64,000 nt of DNA from Roseibium album (GTDB lineage Bacteria > Pseudomonadota > Alphaproteobacteria > Rhizobiales > Stappiaceae): assembly GCA_001404055.1 (NCBI GenBank), contig CXTY01000004.1, forward strand, positions 62,001-126,000. The letters are read 5' to 3'. Under the pieces are notes generated by a model, which was not told where the DNA came from, searched no databases, and saw nothing but the letters and a program-made list of their open reading frames with translations. A program made the translations under genes and the position numbers. Below, one piece after another: positions 44,737-53,887 of this stretch (its first letter is position 1; each line of letters starts with the position of its first letter).

Positions 44737-45037
44737 GTTTCGTCCTCTTAATAGATTGGGCACTGCAAACGCGGGCTTACGCCCAAAATCGGCGAACACT
44801 CCGCAAAGGACGTGCCAACTTTTCCTTAAGTATGTTTTTCGATTTATTCTCAATCACTTAATTGAAAGACACATTCTAAAATGGAGAACACCTGCCCGGC
44901 AACCTCCGGCCAAACAGGCAAAAACTTCCGCCGCTGATGGGCAAGACTGTCCATCCTGACCCTATCGGGACCGTCACTCCTTTTACGGACTTGCGCTGAC
45001 GGCCCTCGCCTGCCACCTTTCGCCGAACAACATACTG
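44737..45037. other. Divergent intergenic region flgE/moxR
   Basis: 301 bp; holds the sigma-54 promoter of flgE. No clear promoter for the plus-strand ATPase gene, and no other structure seen. Confidence 0.6.
44803..44818 (-). promoter_or_regulatory. Sigma-54 (RpoN) promoter of flgE-flgK-flgL
   Basis: Read on the minus strand: TTGGCACGTCCTTTGC, an exact match to YTGGCACG-N4-TTGC with GG and GC ten bases apart, 67 bp before the flgE start. It is the best of the three sigma-54 sites in the window. Confidence 0.82.
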
Positions 45038-45895
45038 ATGGACGGCCAAATGCGCTTTGAAGGAACTGAGAGTTATATCGCCACGGAAGATCTGCGGGTT
45101 GCAGTCAACGCGGCAGTTGCCCTGGAACGCCCTCTCCTGGTGAAGGGGGAACCCGGGACCGGGAAGACGGTGCTGGCTGAGCAGGTTGCAGTTGCCTTGA
45201 AAGCCCCGTTGATCGAATGGCACGTGAAATCCACGACCAAAGCGCAGCAGGGCCTTTATGAATACGACGCGGTATCGCGCCTGCGCGACAGTCAGCTTGG
45301 TGATGAACGGGTCAAGGATATCAACAACTACATCCGCAAGGGCAAGCTCTGGGAAGCATTTGACGCTCCGGAAAGACCGGTCCTTATTATCGACGAGATC
45401 GACAAGGCAGATATCGAATTTCCAAATGACTTGTTGCTGGAGCTCGATAGGATGGAGTTTCATGTTTATGAAACTGGTGAAACGGTGCGCGCAAGGCAGC
45501 GTCCGGTGGTGATCATCACATCCAACAATGAGAAGGATCTGCCGGACGCATTTTTGCGCCGGTGTTTTTTCCACTTCATCAAATTTCCGGACGCTGACAC
45601 GATGACGGAAATTGTAGAGGTCCATTTTCCCGGAATAAAGAAACGTCTTTTGACGGAAGCTCTTCGGCTTTTCTTTGATGTGCGTGATGTGCCTGGTTTG
45701 AAAAAGAAACCATCAACTTCGGAACTGATCGACTGGATCAAGCTGCTTTTGAACGAGGACATCGACCCGGAAACGCTTCGTCAACAAGATGGCTCCAAAC
45801 TGATACCGCCGCTGCATGGCGCTCTGTTGAAGAACGAGCAGGATGTCCACCTGTTCGAACGCCTTGCATTCATGGCGCGACGGGAAAGAACCTGA
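45038..45895 (+). CDS. MoxR-family AAA+ ATPase
   Basis: 285 aa. Walker A GEPGTGKT (37-44), Walker B VLIIDEIDKAD (115-125), sensor 1 VVIITSNNEKDLPDAFLRR. MoxR ATPases act as chaperones for metalloenzyme maturation or envelope integrity, usually with a VWA protein encoded next door. Here the likely partner is the CoxE-like gene at 52344, six genes away. An in-frame ATG at 45050 (MRFEGTESYI) is an equally possible start. The next gene begins 16 bp after its stop. Confidence 0.92.
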   Translation: MDGQMRFEGTESYIATEDLRVAVNAAVALERPLLVKGEPGTGKTVLAEQVAVALKAPLIEWHVKSTTKAQQGLYEYDAVSRLRDSQLGDERVKDINNYIRKGKLWEAFDAPERPVLIIDEIDKADIEFPNDLLLELDRMEFHVYETGETVRARQRPVVIITSNNEKDLPDAFLRRCFFHFIKFPDADTMTEIVEVHFPGIKKRLLTEALRLFFDVRDVPGLKKKPSTSELIDWIKLLLNEDIDPETLRQQDGSKLIPPLHGALLKNEQDVHLFERLAFMARRERT

Positions 45896-45911
45896 CGGAC
45901 GGGAGTTCACA

Positions 45912-46457
45912 TTGGAAAGACGAAGTTCAGCATTCTCTCTGTTCCTGATTTTGGCGATTGCCTTTCAGTTTTTCTTTGCCGCGTCTTCGTCTGCCCAGGT
46001 CCCGCCTGAAAAGGACGCAGGCTGGCAGAGCGATGTGAGCGGCTTGAGGCACTTCTCTGGTCTACGGTGCCCGGACGTTATCGGGGTTTTCTACCGGATC
46101 AAGGTGATGGAAGGTGATGCCTCAAGCCTTGCAGGCTGCATCTACACGGGCCGCGACGGCATCACTGCGGTGTTGCGCAAGCATGACCACGCCACCGGTC
46201 GCCGCGAAGCATTGAAGTTTTCGCGCAATTACAAGGCTGCCGGCTTTGAAGCAATCAAGCTCTCCGGCGTTGCTTCGTCGGGAATCTCGTTTCGAACCCG
46301 CAGCTGGACGCCAACAAGTCTGTGCGAAACACTTTGGTATTTTTCGTCAGAAAAATCAGACTACACCTTGTGGCTGTCCTATGTTCTTCCCACGCAGGAA
46401 GTGGATGTCGGGCCCGCGCTGACTTCGTTCACGGAAGCGCTGGCCAACCAGAATTGA
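45912..46457 (+). CDS. Exported protein of unknown function
   Basis: 181 aa from a TTG at 45912 with GGGAG 6 nt upstream; longer in-frame starts lie inside the moxR gene. A signal peptide (SAFSLFLILAIAFQFFFAAS, cleavage after SSAQ) is clear. The mature part has three cysteines (LRCPDVIGVF, LAGCIYTG, SLCETLWYF) that could form disulfides, and no domain I recognise. It is probably cotranscribed with the MoxR ATPase, which may act on an envelope substrate. Confidence 0.7.
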   Translation: MERRSSAFSLFLILAIAFQFFFAASSSAQVPPEKDAGWQSDVSGLRHFSGLRCPDVIGVFYRIKVMEGDASSLAGCIYTGRDGITAVLRKHDHATGRREALKFSRNYKAAGFEAIKLSGVASSGISFRTRSWTPTSLCETLWYFSSEKSDYTLWLSYVLPTQEVDVGPALTSFTEALANQN

Positions 46458-46525
46458 CGTTGTCCAGACCTGCTAGTAACAGGCGTTGGTGACACAACAC
46501 TGCAAACGAAAACCTGGATGCAATT

Positions 46526-47050
46526 ATGCGACTTTTGCTCTTCAGACACGCCAAATCAGACTGGGGCGACGCCGGCCTTGCAGACATTGACCGGCCCTTG
46601 AACGATCGCGGTAAGGCCGCTGCTGCAACGATGGCCCTGCATATGAAGACCGAAGGCTTACTGCCCAATCAAATCTTGTGTTCAACGGCGCAGCGAACGC
46701 GTGAGACCCTGGCCAGGCTGTTGCCCTGCCTGGACCATGAGGCCAAGATTTACCTGCTCTCCGACCTCTACCAACAAAGCGAAGATGGTTACGCAAGTGT
46801 CATTCGAAGGCATGGTGGTCACGCGCGTACCCTGATGGTGCTCGGGCATAATCCGGCAACAGAAGACACAGCTTTGGAACTGTCGGGAACAGCTGACGAA
46901 GCAGCAATGGCGGACTTGCAGGAAAAATTCCCCACCGCGGCACTCGCCGTTCTTGATTTTGACTTCGCCGACTGGTCCGAACTGGGCCCGGGAACCGGGC
47001 ACTTGACGCAGTTTGTCAAACCACGTGCGCTGATGCACGGCGACTCCTAG
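46526..47050 (+). CDS. SixA-like histidine phosphatase
   Basis: 174 aa. The RHG-type catalytic motif is at the N-terminus (LLLFRHAKSDW, His8). CSTAQRTRETL supplies the second basic pocket, and VLGHNPATED the second histidine. SixA removes phosphate from histidine phosphotransfer domains. A stand-alone Hpt protein is encoded at 59235, but a link is speculation. Confidence 0.85.
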   Translation: MRLLLFRHAKSDWGDAGLADIDRPLNDRGKAAAATMALHMKTEGLLPNQILCSTAQRTRETLARLLPCLDHEAKIYLLSDLYQQSEDGYASVIRRHGGHARTLMVLGHNPATEDTALELSGTADEAAMADLQEKFPTAALAVLDFDFADWSELGPGTGHLTQFVKPRALMHGDS

Positions 47051-47099
47051 CGACAGCGCCAACTGATCGGCGATTGCACTTGCCGCTCTCCGCGCTTAC

Positions 47100-48614
47100 A
47101 TGAACGCGCTGGAGGTGCGTTTGAATACATTTAACAAATTGACTGAAGAAACCCGGCTTACGCTGGCAAACCTTGCCGATGCTGCCGGAGATCTGACTGT
47201 GCCCAGTGTTCGGCTTGGCGTGACAGGGCTCGCGCGCTCCGGAAAAACCGTTTTTCTGACGGCGCTGGTGCACAATCTGGTGCATGGCGGTCGGCTACCG
47301 GTTTTCAGCGCAGCGTCGGGACACAGAATGACTTCAGCCCGCCTCAAGCCACAGCCGGACGACACGGTTCCCCGTTTCGACTATGAAGCCCACGTCGACG
47401 CCCTGGTCAAAGACCGCGTTTGGCCGGAATCCACGCGCCAGGTGTCCGAATTGCGCCTGACAATCGATTACGAAAGCGCCTCTTACTTCTATCGAAAACT
47501 CGGTCCCGGCCGCCTGCATGTGGATCTGATCGATTATCCCGGTGAGTGGTTGCTCGACCTCCCCTTGCTCAACAAGAGCTACGCCCAGTTTTCCGCCGAA
47601 GCACTACAGCGTGCCCGTGCGCAGAACAGGTCGGAAATTGCCGGACCGTTTCTAAAAGCGGCAGAAGGTGCAGATCCAGACTCGGAAGAAAGCGAACCGG
47701 TTGCGCAGGATCTGGCAGCCCGTTTCAAGGCTTACCTGACGGCCTGCAGGGCAGACACCCATGCCTTGTCCATGCTACCGCCAGGTCGCTTTCTGATGCC
47801 CGGCGATCTTGATGGTTCACCGGCCCTGACCTTCGCACCTCTTGATGTTGTGGCCGATGCACCAGCCGCGCGCACCGGCACATTGCGTGCCATGATGGAA
47901 CGACGATATGAGGCTTACAAGACCCACGTCGTCCGCCCGTTTTTCCGCAACCATTTTGCCAGGCTGGACAGGCAAATTGTTCTGGTTGACGTCCTCCATG
48001 CGTTGAACGCGGGCCCGCATGCAATTACCGATCTGGAAATCGCATTGAGTGAAGTGCTTTCTGCTTTTCGTCCGGGCAGACGAAGCTGGCTGTCCTCGAT
48101 CCTGACAAGGCGTATCGACAAGATACTGTTCGCAGCAACAAAGGCCGATCACCTCCACAGCACCGATCACGACAAGCTTGAGGCGATCCTGAAACGGCTG
48201 GTCAACCGCGCCGAAGAACGCGCCCGGTTCAAGGGTGCTGAAGTAGATGCCTTGGCGATGGCTGCCGTTCGTGCAACGCGAGAGGCGACCGTCAAGCACA
48301 AGGGAGAAGAGCTACCGGCAATCCTCGGAACACCCCTGCCCGGCGAAACTCTGAACGATGATGCTTATGATGGCGATACGGAAATTGCCATGTTTCCCGG
48401 CGATTTGCCTGAGAACCCTGAACTGATTTTTGCTCAAGCTGAATCAAATTGTGAAGACGCTCGACCAAGTTTTCAGATAGCTCAATCAGAACTTCAATTC
48501 CTGCGGTTTCGCCCTCCCGAGCTGGATAAAACCGCCGAAGGTCTGACCTTGTCTCTTCCGCACATTCGTCTGGATCGCGCCCTTGAATTTCTGATCGGAG
48601 ACCGACTGGCATGA
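47100..48614 (+). CDS. ycjX: YcjX-family P-loop NTPase
   Basis: 504 aa. Walker A GLARSGKT (43-50), then FLTALVHNLVHGGRLPVFSA, DLIDYPGEWLLDLPLL and VLVDVLHALNAG match the DUF463/YcjX family. The start is uncertain: ATG 47100 lacks a ribosome binding site, whereas TTG 47121 has GGAGGT. In gammaproteobacteria ycjX and ycjF belong to the PspF-regulated envelope stress genes. It overlaps ycjF by four bases (ATGA). Confidence 0.93.
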   Translation: MNALEVRLNTFNKLTEETRLTLANLADAAGDLTVPSVRLGVTGLARSGKTVFLTALVHNLVHGGRLPVFSAASGHRMTSARLKPQPDDTVPRFDYEAHVDALVKDRVWPESTRQVSELRLTIDYESASYFYRKLGPGRLHVDLIDYPGEWLLDLPLLNKSYAQFSAEALQRARAQNRSEIAGPFLKAAEGADPDSEESEPVAQDLAARFKAYLTACRADTHALSMLPPGRFLMPGDLDGSPALTFAPLDVVADAPAARTGTLRAMMERRYEAYKTHVVRPFFRNHFARLDRQIVLVDVLHALNAGPHAITDLEIALSEVLSAFRPGRRSWLSSILTRRIDKILFAATKADHLHSTDHDKLEAILKRLVNRAEERARFKGAEVDALAMAAVRATREATVKHKGEELPAILGTPLPGETLNDDAYDGDTEIAMFPGDLPENPELIFAQAESNCEDARPSFQIAQSELQFLRFRPPELDKTAEGLTLSLPHIRLDRALEFLIGDRLA

Positions 48615-49657
48615 CCAGCCCCAATTCCCCTTCCGGCAGGAAACCAACAGCATTTCGTCTGGACGACCGCAAGGTTCGGATGACCGACGACGACGATCGG
48701 GCCCCTGCTGCTGGCGAGGCCCTGATCACCCAGGCATTCATGGAAGAAGAAGAACCGCGGCTGCCACGCGCAGTCAGCACACCAAAGCCCGGTTTCCGAT
48801 TCGGCAAATGGCTCATGGTTGGCTTGAGCGGGTTGGTCTCCCTTGCCGTTGGCCTGGCGATAGACAGTCTCATCCGTGATCTGTTTGCACGCACAGACTG
48901 GCTTGGTTGGACTGGCGTTGCTCTGGCCGCGATTGCCGCATTGGGTTTGCTGGGACTGGCACTGCGAGAAATTGCAGCGCTATTGCGGCTGAACAGGATT
49001 GACCATCTGAGAGATCAATTGCAAGAGGCTGCAGACGCAGACGACGCCAAAGCTGCGACGGCTGGATTGAAAGAGTTGATTGGTCTTTATCAGGACCGAC
49101 CCGAGACCGCCCAAGGCCGAAAGGCTCTTTCCGGCCATATGCGCGAAATCATCGATGGAAGCGACCTTGTGAAACTTGCAGAGCGCGATCTCCTGAGCCC
49201 GCTTGACCTGGAGGCGCGCAGGATTGTCATGAACAGCGCCAAGCGAGTCTCGCTGGTGACGGCGGTCAGCCCGCGCGCACTGGTCGATCTGCTCGCTGTG
49301 CTTTTCGAGAACCTCAGAACGATCCGTCGCTTGTCGGCCCTCTATGGCGGCCGGCCCGGAACGCTTGGATTTTTGCGCCTTGCCAAACACGTCCTGACCC
49401 ATCTGGCCGTCACCGGCGGCATGGCAGCCGGAGACAGTCTGGCTTCGCAGGTTCTGGGACAGGGGCTTGCAGCGCGTCTTTCAGCTCGTCTTGGCGAAGG
49501 CGTGATCAACGGACTGTTGACGGCGCGTATCGGCATAGCCGCCATATCTGTCTGTCGGCCAGTGCCATTCATATCCGGAAACGGACCGACAGTTTCGGAA
49601 TTTATGGGAGAGCTCGTGTCTTCAGCCAAAGAAAACGAAGACAAGAAGACCGACTAA
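48611..49657 (+). CDS. ycjF: YcjF-family (TIGR01620) membrane protein
   Basis: 348 aa. After a charged N-terminal region (FRLDDRKVRMTDDDDRAPAA) come two membrane helices (LMVGLSGLVSLAVGLAIDSL; WTGVALAAIAALGLLGLALR), then the family stretch SAKRVSLVTAVSPRALVDLL and YGGRPGTLGFLRLAKHVLTH. It is coupled to ycjX. The function is unknown; a role in envelope stress is assumed by family. Confidence 0.9.
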   Translation: MTSPNSPSGRKPTAFRLDDRKVRMTDDDDRAPAAGEALITQAFMEEEEPRLPRAVSTPKPGFRFGKWLMVGLSGLVSLAVGLAIDSLIRDLFARTDWLGWTGVALAAIAALGLLGLALREIAALLRLNRIDHLRDQLQEAADADDAKAATAGLKELIGLYQDRPETAQGRKALSGHMREIIDGSDLVKLAERDLLSPLDLEARRIVMNSAKRVSLVTAVSPRALVDLLAVLFENLRTIRRLSALYGGRPGTLGFLRLAKHVLTHLAVTGGMAAGDSLASQVLGQGLAARLSARLGEGVINGLLTARIGIAAISVCRPVPFISGNGPTVSEFMGELVSSAKENEDKKTD

Positions 49658-49792
49658 ACCTTTGAAAAAAATCGATCTATATCTCAGGTTTAGGCGATTT
49701 CCCTACGTCGGCAATTGCAATTTTTCACAATAGCCCGTAAGCGTCCGGTTAAGAGTTTGTTATCCCTTTTGCCCGCCAACGCTCAAGGGAGT

Positions 49793-52243
49793 ATGCAGTA
49801 CGGCGCTTTGCGGGATATGGTTTTGCCTCGGACACGATTTTTTACAAGAACAACAAAATCAAATCGAAGTTCAGACGCCAGGCTAAAAGCCCGGCTGCTC
49901 ACAGGCTGCGCGTTCGCTTTGCTCCTGCCGGTTTCCGGCTATGCTGCCGATATCACCATTCCGTCCGGAACGACTGTCACAACAACGCAAACGCTTACCG
50001 ATGTCGGTGACACTGGCACTGTCGATAGCGGTGGAACAATCGACGTTACCGATCAGGACGGGCTTGTTCTCGACAATGCCGACCAGACAGCAATCAACAA
50101 CGGTGAAATTCTCCTTGAGAGAACCGGCGGCACGGACAGAGCCGCGATTGGATCTGACGGAGCAAATTCGACGATTACAAACGCGGGAACAATTTCGACA
50201 ACTGGTGACGATGCTTTTGGAATCGCCGCCATTGATGCTGATGCGTCGATTACCAACTCCGGTACCATTACGACCACCGGAGAAGACTCTTTCGCGATTC
50301 TCTCCGACGGTGAACGGGCTATAATCCGGAACTCCGGGTCGATCACGACATCAGGCGAAACTGCCGACGCCGTCTTAGCCGAACAGAATGACGCCACAGT
50401 TACAAACACCGGAACAATCACTACAAATGGCTTAGATTCTTTCGGTATTTTTACTATCGGTGAACGGGCGAACATCCAGAACTCCAACACGATCACGACA
50501 TCGGGCGAAGATTCCGACGGCATTCATGCAGATGGTGCAGACTCGCAAGTCACAAACAACGGCTCTGTGACCACAACTGGCTTAGATGCGCACGGAATAG
50601 ACGCAGACGGCTTAAGAGCCCAAGTCACCAACAACGGCTCAATCACGACCAGCGGTGAAGGCGGTCACGGCATTGATACCGACCGTGCGAATTCGACGGC
50701 AACAAACAACGGTACGATCACCGCAACGGGCGAAAATGCTGACGGTATCGACATGGACGGCGACAATTCGTCTGCCGTCAACACCGGTACAATTCAGCTG
50801 TCTGGCTCCCAAGGCAACGCACTTGACTTGAGCGGCGACAACAGCAGCGCGACAAACTCCGGTACATTGTCCACTTCGGGTACGGACAGCAATGGTATTG
50901 AATCCAGTGGCGACAACGTCACCATTACAAACTCAGGAAACATCAAAAATACGGGAAGCGTATCCGGCGGAGACCCCACTGAAGGTCACGGTATTTCCGT
51001 TGACGGCGACACGGCAAATATTACCAACTCAGGAACTGTTTTCAGTGACAACGGTTCTTCAATCTATATGGGTGGCACGGGTGCTTCCCTGACCCTCAAC
51101 CAGGGCAGTCTCCTGCAGGGGATCATCACTTACACGGACCCTACCTCCGGCAGCCTCAATTATGCGGTCAACCGTACTGCGATTTACACATTTGCTGGTA
51201 TCCCGGACACGCTTGATACCAACGGGCTTACCTCGTCGACCTCCGGAAGCACTGTGACAATCATCAATCCGGATGATTTCAGGTTGAACACGACGGCCTC
51301 AACAACGTCCGCGTTGACCCGTGAGATCACTGGCACAATAGAAACCCAGCTAGACGCCAATCGCCTGCAGGACCCGGCACAAGTGGCAACCAACGGCCCT
51401 GCGCCAGACGGCGAGAGCCAAGGAAACCGCTTCTGGGCTTCCCCCTTCGGCGGTGTGCTCAACCGTGATGGCAGTGACGGTTATGACCACAGCTTTGGCG
51501 GCCTAATGGCTGGCGCGGACCATGCGTTCTCTGCTGATCTGCGCGCAGGTCTGACGGCCGGTTTTTCCTTTGGCCAAACCGAAAGTGACGGCGACATCCA
51601 TTCAGCCGACACCTACAGCATTTTCGGCGGCGCATATCTGAGCAAGAACTGGCAATCCACCTTCGCCGACCTCAGTCTGGTCGGCGGTTACCTCAACAGC
51701 GATGATGACGTGGCGATACTGAACAACATGGTTGCTGGTGGCCTGCAGGATGTCTCCATTGGTTATGACTATATCTATCTCAGCCCGGCAGCCCGTATTG
51801 GGCGGGCGATAGCCCTGCAGCACGGCACGCTGACACCGTCAGCGCGGCTTCGCTACACAGGTCTTTGGCAGGCCGGCGATGCGACTGAAAACACAACCGG
51901 CGTGACATTTTCGAATAGGTCCCTGCATGTTCTGGAGGTTCGCGGCGAAGCGAATTACGAATTTGCGCCCATCATCGGCGATGCAGGGGCATGGCACTTG
52001 AGTCTGAAGGCTGGTGCGGACGGCATTTTCACCTTGAACGACAGCGTTGATGGCAGTCTCTCGGGCGCTGCCCTGAACCTGTCCGTGGATGAAGACGACG
52101 CTGTACTGAGAGGCTTTGCTGCAGCCGATGCCATTTGGCAAGCCAACAATGGCGCCCAATTCCTTGCAAGTGTTGAAGGCGGTTATGACACCGCTCAAAC
52201 CCTATCGGCAAATGCCCGTATCGGCGTGAAACTCAGCTTCTGA
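49793..52243 (+). CDS. Autotransporter with 25-residue repeat passenger
   Basis: 816 aa from ATG 49793; in-frame TTG 49715 and ATG 49817 are alternatives. An extended signal sequence ends near LLPVSGYAAD. The passenger holds about 11-12 tandem 25-residue units of the pattern (I/V)TN(S/N)GTITT(S/T)G-(E/D)-D-x-x-G-I-x-x-x-G-x-x-(S/A) (DNA about 50174-51085), predicted beta-helix. The C-terminal autotransporter barrel (about 51420-52243; FWASPFGGVLNRDGSDGYDH, LMAGADHAFSADLRAGLTAG) ends in a terminal Phe (GVKLSF). It is surface exposed, a putative adhesin. Confidence 0.9.
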   Translation: MQYGALRDMVLPRTRFFTRTTKSNRSSDARLKARLLTGCAFALLLPVSGYAADITIPSGTTVTTTQTLTDVGDTGTVDSGGTIDVTDQDGLVLDNADQTAINNGEILLERTGGTDRAAIGSDGANSTITNAGTISTTGDDAFGIAAIDADASITNSGTITTTGEDSFAILSDGERAIIRNSGSITTSGETADAVLAEQNDATVTNTGTITTNGLDSFGIFTIGERANIQNSNTITTSGEDSDGIHADGADSQVTNNGSVTTTGLDAHGIDADGLRAQVTNNGSITTSGEGGHGIDTDRANSTATNNGTITATGENADGIDMDGDNSSAVNTGTIQLSGSQGNALDLSGDNSSATNSGTLSTSGTDSNGIESSGDNVTITNSGNIKNTGSVSGGDPTEGHGISVDGDTANITNSGTVFSDNGSSIYMGGTGASLTLNQGSLLQGIITYTDPTSGSLNYAVNRTAIYTFAGIPDTLDTNGLTSSTSGSTVTIINPDDFRLNTTASTTSALTREITGTIETQLDANRLQDPAQVATNGPAPDGESQGNRFWASPFGGVLNRDGSDGYDHSFGGLMAGADHAFSADLRAGLTAGFSFGQTESDGDIHSADTYSIFGGAYLSKNWQSTFADLSLVGGYLNSDDDVAILNNMVAGGLQDVSIGYDYIYLSPAARIGRAIALQHGTLTPSARLRYTGLWQAGDATENTTGVTFSNRSLHVLEVRGEANYEFAPIIGDAGAWHLSLKAGADGIFTLNDSVDGSLSGAALNLSVDEDDAVLRGFAAADAIWQANNGAQFLASVEGGYDTAQTLSANARIGVKLSF
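50174..51085 (+). repeat. 75-bp tandem coding repeats in autotransporter passenger
   Basis: About 11-12 units of 75 bp keep the reading frame; units 5-8 are most alike (VTNNG.. ITTSG). The unit near 50930 is lengthened by seven residues. Degeneracy is high at the DNA level. Confidence 0.75.
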
Positions 52244-52343
52244 TCAATCCCTTAAACGGTCTCCCGATCTGGTGATGCCTGATCCACATTGGGCAGGGAC
52301 AGCGATCTTGGCAGCCGCCCTTGCAAGAGATATGGTCGCGGCC

Positions 52344-53519
52344 ATGTTCATATCCTTCTTTACCGAACTGAAATCTGCTGGAATACCAGTTTCCTTGCGG
52401 GAATATTTGACGCTGATGGAAGCGCTGGAAAAGGATCTCGCTGAGCGCAGCGTTGAGGATTTCTATTATCTCGCGCGCCTTTCGCTGGTGAAAGACGAGA
52501 GTAACCTTGACAAGTTTGACCGGGTCTTCGGTCATGTCTTCAAGGGCCTGGATCTCATGAGCGAAGTGCCCTCCAGCGAGATCCCCGAGGAGTGGCTGCG
52601 CAAGCTTGCAGAAAAACACCTGAGCGAGGAAGAAAAAGCCCAGATTGAAGCCCTCGGCGGCTTTGAAAAGCTCATGGAAACCCTGAAGGAACGATTGGAA
52701 GAACAGCAGAAGCGTCACCAGGGTGGCAACAAATGGATCGGCACGGCGGGAACCTCTCCTTTCGGGGCCTATGGCTACAATCCGGAAGGCGTGCGCATCG
52801 GCCAGAAAGAAAGCCGACACAGGCGCGCGGTCAAGGTCTGGGACAAACGTGAATTCAAGGATCTCGACGACACGCAACTTCTCGGTTCGCGGAACATTCA
52901 AGTGGCACTCAAGCGCCTGCGCAATTTCGCGCGCACTGGCGCAGCAGAAGAACTGGATCTCGACGACACCATTCGCTCAACGGCCCACAAGGGCCTGCTC
53001 GATATCAAGATGCGCGCCGAGCGGCACAATGCAGTCAAAGTACTGCTGTTCTTCGACATTGGCGGATCGATGGATGACCATATTCGTGTCTGCGAAGAAC
53101 TCTTTTCGGCAGCCCGGTCAGAATTCAAGGTCATGGAGCATTTCTACTTCCATAACTGCCCGTACGAATATGTCTGGAAGGAAAACCGGCGTCGCCACAC
53201 CGAGCGCCTGCCAACCATGGATGTGCTGCACAAATATCCTGCCGACTACAAGATCATCTTTGTCGGCGACGCTTCCATGAGCCCCTACGAGATTTCTTAT
53301 CCGGGCGGGTCTGTGGAACACTGGAATGAAGAACCGGGTGCTGCCTGGATGCAGCGGATCACCGGCCTCTACCGGAGCGCAATCTGGCTCAATCCGGTTC
53401 GCGAAGAGCATTGGGGCTATACCCACTCCATCCAGATGCTGAATGAACTGATGGAAAACCGCATGTACCCCATGACGCTGGAAGGTCTGACGGACGGCAT
53501 GAAGGAACTGGCGCGGTAG
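52344..53519 (+). CDS. CoxE-like VWA-domain protein
   Basis: 391 aa from ATG 52344 (MFISFFTELKSAGIPVSLRE), the customary start; ATG 52332 is also in frame. The N-terminal part (about 1-150) is helical and acidic. The VWA domain has a MIDAS-type motif D238-I-G-G-S (LLFFDIGGSMDDH), with Gly in the second small position instead of Ser. IIFVGDASMSPYEI and SAIWLNPVREEHWGYTHSI follow. Such proteins partner MoxR ATPases; the MoxR gene is at 45038. Confidence 0.9.
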   Translation: MFISFFTELKSAGIPVSLREYLTLMEALEKDLAERSVEDFYYLARLSLVKDESNLDKFDRVFGHVFKGLDLMSEVPSSEIPEEWLRKLAEKHLSEEEKAQIEALGGFEKLMETLKERLEEQQKRHQGGNKWIGTAGTSPFGAYGYNPEGVRIGQKESRHRRAVKVWDKREFKDLDDTQLLGSRNIQVALKRLRNFARTGAAEELDLDDTIRSTAHKGLLDIKMRAERHNAVKVLLFFDIGGSMDDHIRVCEELFSAARSEFKVMEHFYFHNCPYEYVWKENRRRHTERLPTMDVLHKYPADYKIIFVGDASMSPYEISYPGGSVEHWNEEPGAAWMQRITGLYRSAIWLNPVREEHWGYTHSIQMLNELMENRMYPMTLEGLTDGMKELAR

Positions 53520-53887
53520 CATCTGAGCCAGGATTACAAGAACAGGCTCAACACGTTGCCTCCAGCCAGACAAACCCGGCAACTCCCCGGTATTGAGTTT
53601 CTTTTATAAGTGCAATCAAGATTTGGAAGAACGCCCGATCTCACAAAATTTGTCGGCTTGTCTGTCCGATAACTCGGTATATTGAACAGGTTTTTCGCGT
53701 GTGATTTGAGCGATGTCGAGGGTATATCGACATGGCTGGTTAGATAGTTACGTCGTTTTTCTCGGCTTTCACGAAATTGGTGCTTTATCTTGCAGAACTA
53801 TGACTTTGCAATTGCATAGATCACCTATCAATTTCAGATATGGTGCTCGAGACTTTGGCCTCGGAACTCGACCTCAGGTAAGCCAAC
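53520..53887. other. Gap before the methyltransferase gene
   Basis: 368 bp without a supportable gene. It is AT-richer than its surroundings from about 53600. No terminator with T-run and no clear promoter motif was recognised. Confidence 0.5.

Noticed and set aside
50174..51085. 75-bp repeats considered as a CRISPR array
   Set aside because: They are degenerate and in frame with an autotransporter passenger.
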